Assembly (NCBI GenBank): GCA_964552235.1
Contig: CAZKGO010000004.1
Coordinates: 1-64,000 of the forward strand
From: CAVTHK01 sp964552235
GTDB taxonomy: Bacteria > Spirochaetota > Spirochaetia > SZUA-6 > CAVTHK01
Length of the DNA stretch: 64,000 nucleotides
Direction: 5' to 3'
In this document: positions 35,934-43,074 of the stretch, one piece after another
Numbering within the stretch: position 1 is the first letter of the stretch
Layout: each line of letters opens with the position of its first letter
Made by a program: the position numbers and the translations under genes
Notes under the pieces: model-generated
What the model was told of the DNA's origin: nothing
Database searches by the model: none
The model's input: only the letters and a program-made list of their open reading frames with translations

Positions 35934-36155
35934 ATGGCCGACGTGAAGGAGATTATTTTCGTCGTGGAAGACGACCCCGAGGGCGGATTGACAGCCCGCG
36001 CGCTAGGGGAGAGCATCTTCACCGAAGCGGACACCATGGAGGAGCTCAGGCGGTCGGTCCTTGACGCGTTGCGGTGCCACTATAGCGACGAATCCGAGAT
36101 CCCACGAATCATCAGGCTGCACCGGGTCCAGGACGAGATCCTTGCCTATGCCTAG
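35934..36155 (+). CDS. hicB: HicB-like antitoxin (hicB-before-hicA type)
   Basis: The 73-residue protein EIIFVVEDDPEGGLTARALG, IFTEADTMEELRRSVLDALRCH, PRIIRLHRVQDEILA matches the short HicB-type partial RNase-H-fold antitoxins that are often misnamed 2-oxoisovalerate dehydrogenase. I chose the ATG at 35934 because the upstream frame has no homology. The gene overlaps hicA by 8 bases. The module sits inside the polysaccharide operon between the transaminase and the cytidylyltransferase, with a 111-base gap before it. Confidence 0.85.
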   Translation: MADVKEIIFVVEDDPEGGLTARALGESIFTEADTMEELRRSVLDALRCHYSDESEIPRIIRLHRVQDEILAYA

Positions 36156-36384
36156 AGTTCCGCGGGACTGCAGCGCGCAGCGGCTCGAGAAGTTGCTGCG
36201 CAGGTACGGATACGAGCCGGTCCGCCAAACCGGCAGTCACATTCGGCTGCACTCCAACGCACACGATCACTCAATTACCGTGCCGGATCACGATCCGATA
36301 AAGGTCGGCACGTTGTAGGCAATCCTGACGGACATAGCAGCAAAGACAGGGACGGACAAGCGGCTCTTGATCGAGCAGCTGTAG
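36148..36384 (+). pseudogene. hicA: HicA-family toxin interrupted by an amber codon
   Basis: HicA toxins are small double-stranded-RNA-binding-fold mRNA interferases. This frame reads MPRVPRDCSAQRLEKLLRRY, the catalytic histidine loop TGSHIRL, HSITVPDHDPIKVGTL, then TAG at 36316-36318. Reading through gives AILTDIAAKTGTDKRLLIEQ and a natural stop at 36382-36384, exactly the C-terminal helix of the family (usually TLNAIL...). One nonsense codon therefore removes about 22 residues. The truncated 56-residue product keeps the catalytic His but lacks the last helix. It is probably inactive unless the amber codon is suppressed. Confidence 0.85.
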
Positions 36385-36434
36385 AGCTGGCACGCTGCGT
36401 TTCCAGCGCCGCTGAGGCGCGATATCGCGGTTTG

Positions 36435-36554
36435 GTGCTGTCTGACCTCATAGACGAAATGACCCAGAATGCTGCGCGTCGCGAAGATGGGCGCGACCAG
36501 GGCCCGGATTTCCGGCGGCTGATCGCTGTGTTGCGAGAGGGGTTCAAGGAATGA
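36435..36554 (+). pseudogene. Duplicated 3' end of an AEP-transaminase-like gene
   Basis: The frame that ends in a TGA overlapping the next gene's ATG (ATGA) encodes PDFRRLIAVLREGFKE at its end. The last residues of the intact transaminase upstream read ADLKRLIAVFRRRF. Over ten codons (CGG to TTC) the DNA is identical at 24 of 30 bases. This looks like the ancestral 3' end of a transaminase gene that was once coupled to the cytidylyltransferase, left behind when hicBA or a second transaminase copy arrived. The upstream part (36385-36434) is open but not recognisable. Confidence 0.5.
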
Positions 36555-37279
36555 GCGGTGCTGCGCAAACCGCCGTGATCCTCGCTGCCGGCAGGGGTAC
36601 GAGGCTCGGAGGCCTGGGAACGAGGATTCCCAAGGGATTCCTCAGGCTAGGTGGGCAGACGATCATCGAGGACTCGATCGACAAGCTCGTCGCCCGCGGG
36701 ATCAGGCACATCGTCATCGTGACCGGCCACCTGGTCCACTTCTACCGCGAGCTGGCCGCCCGGCGCGACGGCCTCCTGGAGACCGTGCACAACACCAAGT
36801 ACGCGGAGCTCGGCAGCTTCTACTCGCTGCAGGTAGGCCTCGAGCGGGCGGCCGGTGCCGGCCCGCTGCTGCTGCTGGAATCGGACCTCGTCTACGAGGA
36901 GCGCGCGCTCGATGAGGTGCTGGCGGATCCGCGCGAAGACCTGGTGCTGCTGTCGGGCCCGACCGGTTCGGGCGACGAGGTCTGGGTCGAGACCGACGGC
37001 GACGGACGGCTGCTCGCGATGAGCAAGGACCGCAGCCGGCTCGGACCCGGCATCGCCGGCGAGCTGGTGGGCATCACGCGGGTGTCGCCGCCGCTGGCCG
37101 AGATGCTGCGCAGCCTCCCCCCCCAAGGCGAGTACGAGGTGCGGGGTCTCGTCGCCGCATCGGCGCGCCGGCCCGTCTACTGCCGCCGCGTCGACGATCT
37201 GGTGTGGGCGGAGATCGACAATCACCAGCAGCTTCTGAGGGCCCGCGGCCTGGAGCTCGCCGGGAGAAGACGGACATGA
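36551..37279 (+). CDS. CTP:2-aminoethylphosphonate cytidylyltransferase-like (PntC/LicC family)
   Basis: The 242-residue protein has an intact nucleotidyltransferase loop LAAGRGTRLGGLGTRIPKGF, then TGHLVHFY, the NTKYAELGSFYSL segment typical of LicC/PntC enzymes, the metal-binding LLLLESDLVYEE, and WAEIDNHQQL near the end. PntC-type enzymes activate 2-aminoethylphosphonate to CMP-AEP for transfer to glycans or lipids, and in some bacteria they are fused to the AEP transaminase. Here the transaminase is a separate gene upstream. The gene overlaps wzm by ATGA, which links activation directly to export. Confidence 0.82.
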   Translation: MSGAAQTAVILAAGRGTRLGGLGTRIPKGFLRLGGQTIIEDSIDKLVARGIRHIVIVTGHLVHFYRELAARRDGLLETVHNTKYAELGSFYSLQVGLERAAGAGPLLLLESDLVYEERALDEVLADPREDLVLLSGPTGSGDEVWVETDGDGRLLAMSKDRSRLGPGIAGELVGITRVSPPLAEMLRSLPPQGEYEVRGLVAASARRPVYCRRVDDLVWAEIDNHQQLLRARGLELAGRRRT

Positions 37280-38115
37280 GTGAGGCGGCGGAAGCTCAGC
37301 AGTGGGACCTGGTCATCGAGGCCGGGAAGACCGAGCGCCACTACTGGCGCGACCTCTGGCGCTACCGGGAGCTGTTCCTGTTTCTGGCCTGGCGCGACAT
37401 CCTGGTGCGATACAAGCAGACTGTGTTTGGGGTTGCCTGGAGCGTGGTGCGCCCCGTGCTCACGATGGTCGTGTTCACGTTCGTGTTCGGGCGCGTGGCG
37501 AAGCTGCCGTCCGAGGGGTTGCCGTACCCCATCCTCGTGTATGCCGCAATGCTGCCCTGGCACTTCTTTGCCGAGTCGTTCTCGGAGGCGAGCAACAGCC
37601 TGATCAGCAGCTCGAGTCTGATCTCGAAGATCTATTTTCCCCGACTGATCGTTCCCGTGGCCAAGACAGTCGTGAGCCTCGTCGACTTCGTCATCTCGTT
37701 CGGCGTCTACCTAGTCCTGATGCTCGCCTTTCGGGTTCCGCTCACCTGGAGGTTCGCGACGCTGCCGCTGTTCCTGTTCCTGGCTTTCGTCACGGCGCTT
37801 GGGCCCGCGCTTCTGGTCGCCAGCCTCAACGTTCGCTACCGCGACTTCCGCTACGTCGTCCCATTCATCGTGCAGTTCGGGCTCTACGTATCGCCCGTCG
37901 GGTTCTCCAGCGCCGTCGTCCCCGACCGCTGGAGGCTGCTGTACTCGTTCAATCCCCTCGTGGGGGTGATCGACGGGTTCCGTTGGGCGCTGCTGGGCAC
38001 GGCGAATCTGGGTGTCGTGGGTCTGGCCGTCTCGATCGCGATCGCTGCTGTCTTTCTCATGCTCGGCATCAGCTACTTCCGCAGGACCGAGAGGACCTTT
38101 GCCGATGTCATATGA
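37276..38115 (+). CDS. wzm: Polysaccharide ABC-transporter permease (Wzm)
   Basis: Wzm forms the channel of ABC-2-type exporters for O-antigen or capsule. The 279-residue protein has an amphipathic N-terminal segment (YRELFLFLAWRDILVRYKQT), the conserved FGVAWSVVRPVLTMVVFTF helix, the SSSLISKIYFPRLIVP gate region and six membrane helices, with RYRDFRYVVPF in the reentrant part. The length is usual. I chose the ATG at 37276, which overlaps the previous stop (ATGA). wzt follows after 51 bases. Confidence 0.93.
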   Translation: MSEAAEAQQWDLVIEAGKTERHYWRDLWRYRELFLFLAWRDILVRYKQTVFGVAWSVVRPVLTMVVFTFVFGRVAKLPSEGLPYPILVYAAMLPWHFFAESFSEASNSLISSSSLISKIYFPRLIVPVAKTVVSLVDFVISFGVYLVLMLAFRVPLTWRFATLPLFLFLAFVTALGPALLVASLNVRYRDFRYVVPFIVQFGLYVSPVGFSSAVVPDRWRLLYSFNPLVGVIDGFRWALLGTANLGVVGLAVSIAIAAVFLMLGISYFRRTERTFADVI

Positions 38116-38166
38116 GAGCGGCACTGCGGCTGAGCGTCGCGCTGCGATTTCGCTACGGAGGCTCGA

Positions 38167-39444
38167 GTGATACCGGTGATTGACCTCGAAGCCGTAGGCA
38201 AGAGGTACCTGATCAGGCACGACGAGAACAAGGCGCGCTACCGCACCGTACGGGATCAGATCGGCACCATGGCCAGGCGCGTCGGTCAGACGATCGCGGG
38301 CAGGCCTTCGCAGCTGCGGCGCGAAGAGTTCTGGGCGCTCCGCGACGTCTCTCTCAGCGTCCAGCAGGGCGACCGGCTCGGGATCATCGGCCGCAACGGC
38401 GCCGGCAAGTCGACGCTGCTCAAGCTTCTGAGCCGCATCACGGAGCCGACGACGGGAAGAATACGGGTGCGCGGCAGGGTAGCGAGCCTGCTCGAGGTAG
38501 GCACGGGTTTCCACCAGGAGCTGAGCGGGCGGGAGAACGTGTTCCTGAACGGCGCCATCCTGGGAATGAGCCGCGGCGAGATCAAGCGCAAATTTGACGA
38601 GATCGTCGCGTTCTCAGAGGTCGAGAAGTTCATAGACACGCCGGTCAAGCGCTACTCCAGCGGTATGCACGTCCGTCTGGCGTTCGCCGTTGCGGCGCAT
38701 CTGGAGCCGGAGATCCTGCTTGTCGACGAAGTGCTGGCGGTCGGCGACCTGCAGTTCCAGAAGAAGTGTCTCGGCAAGATGGAGGCCGTCAGCGCCGAAG
38801 GCGGCCGCACCGTGCTGTTCGTGAGCCACAACATGGCCGCCATCAGCTCCCTGTGCAACCGCTGCGCGTACCTGTCCAAGGGTCGGCTGGAGTTCCTGGG
38901 CGGAACCTCGGACGCGATTCTCACCTACCACAACGCGACCGGCGGGAGCTCGCCCTCGCATGTCATCTACGGACATGGCGAGCAGGGTGACGAGACCGCG
39001 GAGCTGCTGTCCGGCATCATCGAGACAGACGGCGTTCCATTGCAGGACCTGTCGATTCACGACCAGGTCATGATCCGTTTCCGATACAGGGTCAAGAAGC
39101 GGACCGAGTCGGTCGTCGTGCCGAACATCCGCCTGACCAAAGCCGACGGAGCCGTCGTGTTTGTGACCAACGCCGCGAATGTGTCGGGGGGCGCGGAGCC
39201 CGCGATCTACGAGGCCGAGTGCCGGATACCGGCGGACCTGCTCAACGATGGCGCCTACTTTGTCGGGCTCGCCTTGACGAGCTACTCCCGCAACGGGCTG
39301 AAAGTGAACTGCTGGGACCAGAACGCGCTCTCCTTCAACGTGCGCGATCCCATGGATGAGCGATCCAACCGCTACGGATACGGCGGATCAATGCCGGGCG
39401 CCGTGCGGCCGAGGCTCGATTGGTCGGTCAGGAGGGCCGACTGA
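38167..39444 (+). CDS. wzt: Polysaccharide ABC-transporter ATPase with carbohydrate-binding-type C-terminal domain (Wzt)
   Basis: The 425-residue protein has an ABC domain with Walker A GRNGAGKST (75-83), signature KRYSSGMHVRLAFA, Walker B ILLVDEVLAVGD, and SHN in the switch loop. The C-terminal ~155 residues (from about 270: LLSGIIETDGVPLQDLSIHD, VVVPNIRLTKADG) form the Wzt-type beta-sandwich. In some O-antigen systems that domain recognises the capped non-reducing end of the chain. Start is GTG. The stop overlaps rfbF as TGATG. The presence of this domain suggests that a chain-end modification made in this locus is checked before export. Confidence 0.92.
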   Translation: MIPVIDLEAVGKRYLIRHDENKARYRTVRDQIGTMARRVGQTIAGRPSQLRREEFWALRDVSLSVQQGDRLGIIGRNGAGKSTLLKLLSRITEPTTGRIRVRGRVASLLEVGTGFHQELSGRENVFLNGAILGMSRGEIKRKFDEIVAFSEVEKFIDTPVKRYSSGMHVRLAFAVAAHLEPEILLVDEVLAVGDLQFQKKCLGKMEAVSAEGGRTVLFVSHNMAAISSLCNRCAYLSKGRLEFLGGTSDAILTYHNATGGSSPSHVIYGHGEQGDETAELLSGIIETDGVPLQDLSIHDQVMIRFRYRVKKRTESVVVPNIRLTKADGAVVFVTNAANVSGGAEPAIYEAECRIPADLLNDGAYFVGLALTSYSRNGLKVNCWDQNALSFNVRDPMDERSNRYGYGGSMPGAVRPRLDWSVRRAD

Positions 39445-40217
39445 TGAAGGCGGTCGTGCTGGCCGGCGGCTACGGCACCCGACTGAGCGAAGAGACCGTC
39501 GCGCGACCCAAGCCGATGGTGGAGATCGGCGGCAAACCGATCATCTGGCACATCATGAAGATCTACTCCCACTACGGCATCAACGAGTTCATCGTGTGCC
39601 TCGGCTACAAGGGCTACGTCATCAAGGAGTACTTCGCCAACTACTTCCTTCACACCTCGGATGTCACGTTCGACATGGCGCGCAACCGGATGCTGGTGCA
39701 CGAGCAGCACGCCGAGCCGTGGAAGGTCACCCTGGTCGACACCGGCGAGGCGACTCTGACCGGCGGGCGGCTCAAGCGCGTCGCCCCGTACCTCGGCGAC
39801 GAGGATTTCTGCCTGACCTACGGCGACGGCGTGGCCGACATCGACATCGCGAAGCTGGTGGAGTTCCACCGGCAGCACGGCAAGCTGGCCACCCTCACTG
39901 CCATCCAGCCTCCCGGAAGGTACGGGGCGCTGGAGGTCGAGGAGCAACGGGTGGTGGAGTTCCGCGAGAAGCCTGCGGGCGAGGGCGGGTGGATCAACGG
40001 CGGGTTCTTTGTGCTGTCGCCGCGGGTGATGCAGTATATCGACGGCGACCAGACCGCCTGGGAACGGGAGCCGCTGTATCGCCTCGCCTCCGAAGGAAAC
40101 CTGATGGCCTTCTATCACAGGGGGTTCTGGCAGGCGATGGACACACTGCGGGAAAAGACGCTCCTGGAGAATCTCTGGGCTTCGGCCAGGGCACCCTGGA
40201 AGGTATGGTCGTCGTGA
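39444..40217 (+). CDS. rfbF: Glucose-1-phosphate cytidylyltransferase
   Basis: RfbF makes CDP-glucose from glucose-1-phosphate and CTP. The 257-residue protein shows LAGGYGTRLSEETVARPKPM, IGGKPIIWHIMKIYSHYGIN, YKGYVIKEYFANYF and TYGDGVADIDI, all typical of RfbF. It heads a coupled four-gene module (rfbF, rfbG, 3,5-epimerase-like, C-methyltransferase) for a CDP-linked, probably branched, 6-deoxyhexose. The ATG overlaps the wzt stop. Confidence 0.95.
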   Translation: MKAVVLAGGYGTRLSEETVARPKPMVEIGGKPIIWHIMKIYSHYGINEFIVCLGYKGYVIKEYFANYFLHTSDVTFDMARNRMLVHEQHAEPWKVTLVDTGEATLTGGRLKRVAPYLGDEDFCLTYGDGVADIDIAKLVEFHRQHGKLATLTAIQPPGRYGALEVEEQRVVEFREKPAGEGGWINGGFFVLSPRVMQYIDGDQTAWEREPLYRLASEGNLMAFYHRGFWQAMDTLREKTLLENLWASARAPWKVWSS

Positions 40218-41281
40218 AACCCTCGCGCTCCTTTTGGGACGGAAGACGTACATTCGTCACGGGCCAAACCGGCTTCAAGGGCTCGTGGTTGTGCCTCTGG
40301 TTGGCGCGTCTCGGTGCGCGTGTGACCGGTCTCGCGCTCACTCCTTCCACGAGGCCCTCGCTGTTCGAGTCGGCTCAGGTGGCCGATCACCTGGAGCATT
40401 CCCTGATCGCCGATGTGCGGGATCGTGCGGCCGTGGCGGCCGCGGTGGAAGCCTGTCGACCCCAGGTCGTCTTTCACATGGCGGCGCAACCGCTTGTGCG
40501 GGAGTCGTACCGTCATCCGGTCGAGACTTTCGAAACCAATGTGATGGGTACGGTCAACCTGCTAGAAGCGGTGCGGGGGAGCCCCGGACTCCAGGCCGTC
40601 GTGGTCGTGACCACCGACAAGGTCTACGCCAACCCGGGCGGAACGTGGTGCTGGCCGTTCAGGGAGTCGGATCCCCTTGGCGCCTCGGATCCGTACTCCT
40701 CCAGCAAGGCCTGCAGCGAGCTGGTCGCCGCCTCGTATGCGGCCTCGTTCGCAGTGGGCCTCGCGACCGCCCGCTCGGGGAACGTGCTCGGCGGCGGAGA
40801 CTGGTCCGCCGAGCGCTTGATACCGGACTGCATCCGCGCTTTCGAGCGCGGCCAGAAGGTTCCGCTCAGGTTCCCGGACGCAGTCAGGCCCTGGCAGCAC
40901 GTGCTGGACGCGCTCAGGGGTTACATCCTGCTTGCACAGTCTCTTGTGCAGGACCCTTCCAACTCCGGCGGAGCCTGGAACTTCTCTCCTCGGACCGACG
41001 ATGCTCTCACGGTAGAGCAGATCGTGGCGGAGGTCTGCCGCCTGTGGGGGCACGGGGCGGAGTACGGCTGCCAACGGTCTGACGCGCAGGCGCTCAAGGA
41101 AGCGGGATTCCTCACCCTCGATCACTCCAGGGCGGCCGCCAGGCTCGGATGGAGGCCGCTTTGGAACATCGGGCAGACGCTGGCAAAGACCGTGGCCTGG
41201 TACAGAAGCTTCATCGACGACAGGGCGTCGGCCCGAGCGTTGTGCGAGCGCCAGATCGATGAGTACGAGGCCGGCCTGTGA
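40214..41281 (+). CDS. rfbG: CDP-glucose 4,6-dehydratase
   Basis: RfbG converts CDP-glucose to CDP-4-keto-6-deoxyglucose. The 355-residue extended SDR has the NAD motif TGQTGFKGSWLCLWL, VVVTTDKVYAN, the YSSSK catalytic Tyr-Lys, and NVLGGGDWSAERLIPD, typical for this enzyme. I chose the GTG at 40214, which overlaps the rfbF stop like most junctions here. An ATG at 40205 would add three residues but is only 2 bases from the GGAAGG ribosome-binding site. Confidence 0.94.
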   Translation: MKPSRSFWDGRRTFVTGQTGFKGSWLCLWLARLGARVTGLALTPSTRPSLFESAQVADHLEHSLIADVRDRAAVAAAVEACRPQVVFHMAAQPLVRESYRHPVETFETNVMGTVNLLEAVRGSPGLQAVVVVTTDKVYANPGGTWCWPFRESDPLGASDPYSSSKACSELVAASYAASFAVGLATARSGNVLGGGDWSAERLIPDCIRAFERGQKVPLRFPDAVRPWQHVLDALRGYILLAQSLVQDPSNSGGAWNFSPRTDDALTVEQIVAEVCRLWGHGAEYGCQRSDAQALKEAGFLTLDHSRAAARLGWRPLWNIGQTLAKTVAWYRSFIDDRASARALCERQIDEYEAGL

Positions 41282-41829
41282 AAGCGACTGCCCTACCGAT
41301 CCGTCCTGCGTTCAAGGTTCAGCTCGATCCGTGGCAGGACGCCCGCGGCAGATTCACGAGGCTGTTCTGCAGGCGGGAGCTCGCATCCTTTTCCGAGGGG
41401 CTCCAGATCGTCCAGATCAATCACTCGGTGACGCACGCGTGTGGTGCGCTTCGAGGCCTGCACTACCAGAAGCCTCCCCACGCGGAGGCCAAGATCGTGT
41501 GCTGCCTGCGCGGACGCGTCTTCGACGTGATGGTGGACCTTCGTACAGGTTCGCCGACGTTTCTTCGCTGGCACGCCGAACAGCTGAGCCCTGACGGCAT
41601 CGCGATGGTCTGCATTCCCAGGGGCTTTGCTCATGGTTTCCAGGCGCTTGAGGAAGACTCCGAGCTGTTGTACTTGCACTCCGAGTACTACGCGCCCGAA
41701 GCCGAGGGGGGCCTGAGGCACGACGATCCTAGGCTCAGCATCCCGTGGCCGCTGCCTGTGGCGGAGATCTCCGCGCGCGACCGCGGCCACCCGCTCCTCG
41801 ACGACGATTTCGAAGGGGTCCGCCTGTGA
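41278..41829 (+). CDS. RmlC-like sugar 3,5-epimerase (dTDP-4-dehydrorhamnose 3,5-epimerase family)
   Basis: The 183-residue cupin shows DARGRFTRLF, the RGLHYQKPPHAEAKIV catalytic-His stretch, RVFDVMVDLR, and PRGFAHGFQAL, as in RmlC. Between a CDP-glucose dehydratase and a C-methyltransferase it more likely acts on CDP-4-keto-6-deoxyhexose than on a dTDP sugar. GTGA overlaps couple it on both sides. Confidence 0.87.
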   Translation: MKATALPIRPAFKVQLDPWQDARGRFTRLFCRRELASFSEGLQIVQINHSVTHACGALRGLHYQKPPHAEAKIVCCLRGRVFDVMVDLRTGSPTFLRWHAEQLSPDGIAMVCIPRGFAHGFQALEEDSELLYLHSEYYAPEAEGGLRHDDPRLSIPWPLPVAEISARDRGHPLLDDDFEGVRL

Positions 41830-43052
41830 AATGCCGCCTGTGTGGAGCGGACGCCGACACGGTCTTCGTGGACCTCGGGTCAGCGCCTCCTTCGAATTCG
41901 TTCCTCTCTCAGGCGCAGCTCGACGAGCCGGAGGTCCACTATCCTCTCAAGGTTGTCGTGTGCGACCGATGCCGTCTCGTGCAGATCCAGGAGTACAAGA
42001 AGTCCAGCGAAATCTTCGACAGGAACTACGTGTACTTCAGCTCGGTGTCGCGCACCTGGGTCGATCACGCGCGCCGATACGCTGACGCGATCATCGGCCG
42101 GCTCGGCCTCGATCGGGGATCTCTGGTGGTTGAGGTCGGTGCCAACGACGGCTACCTGCTGCAGTTCTTCCGGAAAAAGGGGATCCCCTGCCTTGGCGTG
42201 GAGCCGACGCATTCCACGGCGGCCGCGGCCGCGGCGCGAGGGATCGAAATCGTCGAGGAGTTCTTCGGTCTCGACCTGGCCGCGAGACTCGCGGGCTCGC
42301 GCGGGTACGCCGACCTGATCGTCGGCAACAACGTGTTCGCCCACGTCCCCGATTCGCATGATTTCGTTTCCGGGCTCGCGCGCCTGCTCAAACCCCAGGG
42401 GACGGTCACCCTCGAGTTTCCCCATCTGCTCGAGCTGGTGCGCCACACCCAGTTCGACACCATCTACCACGAGCACTTCTCGTATTATTCTCTCGGCGTC
42501 GTCTGCCGCCTGTGTTCGATGCACGGCCTGCAGGTGTACGACGTCGAAAGGCTGCCAACCCACGGCGGCTCCCTGAGGGTCTTCCTCCAGCACGTCGGCA
42601 ATCCGCGGCCGGCATCCGCAAGCGTCGAACGACTGCTTGCCGAGGAGCGGGAGGCGGGAATGGAGACCGTCGAGTACTACCGGGGCTTTCAGCAGAAAGT
42701 CGACGCGCTCAAAGACGCCTTTCTCCTGTTCCTGCTCGAGCAGAAGAGGGAGGGACGCCGCGTGGCCGGATACGGGGCGGCGGCGAAGGGCAACACCCTG
42801 CTGAATTACGCCGGCGTGAGGTCCGACCTGGTCGCGTTTGTGGCTGACGCGGCACCATCCAAGCAGGGCAAGTTCCTTCCTGGGAGCCACATTCCGGTTG
42901 TGGCAGAACCGAGAATTCGGGAGGAAAGGCCTGACGTCGTGCTGATCCTGCCCTGGAACATCCAGCAGGAGATCACGGCGCAGCTGTCGTACGTCGCCGA
43001 CTGGGGCGGCAGGTTCGCCGTGGCCGTGCCTGAACTGCGACTGGTGGGCTGA
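41826..43052 (+). CDS. NDP-sugar C-methyltransferase
   Basis: The 408-residue protein has the complete three-part build of sugar C-methyltransferases. First is a zinc-binding start (CRLCGADADT ... VVCDRCRLVQIQEY), then a SAM domain with VVEVGANDGYLLQFF and NVFAHVPDSHDFV followed by YHEHFSYYSLG, and last a C-terminal Rossmann-like domain (VAGYGAAAKGNTLLNYAGV). Family members methylate C3 of 4-keto-6-deoxysugars. The genetic context points to a 3-C-methyl branched CDP-sugar. The GTG overlaps the epimerase stop. Confidence 0.9.
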   Translation: MKCRLCGADADTVFVDLGSAPPSNSFLSQAQLDEPEVHYPLKVVVCDRCRLVQIQEYKKSSEIFDRNYVYFSSVSRTWVDHARRYADAIIGRLGLDRGSLVVEVGANDGYLLQFFRKKGIPCLGVEPTHSTAAAAAARGIEIVEEFFGLDLAARLAGSRGYADLIVGNNVFAHVPDSHDFVSGLARLLKPQGTVTLEFPHLLELVRHTQFDTIYHEHFSYYSLGVVCRLCSMHGLQVYDVERLPTHGGSLRVFLQHVGNPRPASASVERLLAEEREAGMETVEYYRGFQQKVDALKDAFLLFLLEQKREGRRVAGYGAAAKGNTLLNYAGVRSDLVAFVADAAPSKQGKFLPGSHIPVVAEPRIREERPDVVLILPWNIQQEITAQLSYVADWGGRFAVAVPELRLVG

Positions 43053-43074
43053 GATCGGATTCGAAGGAAGCGCC

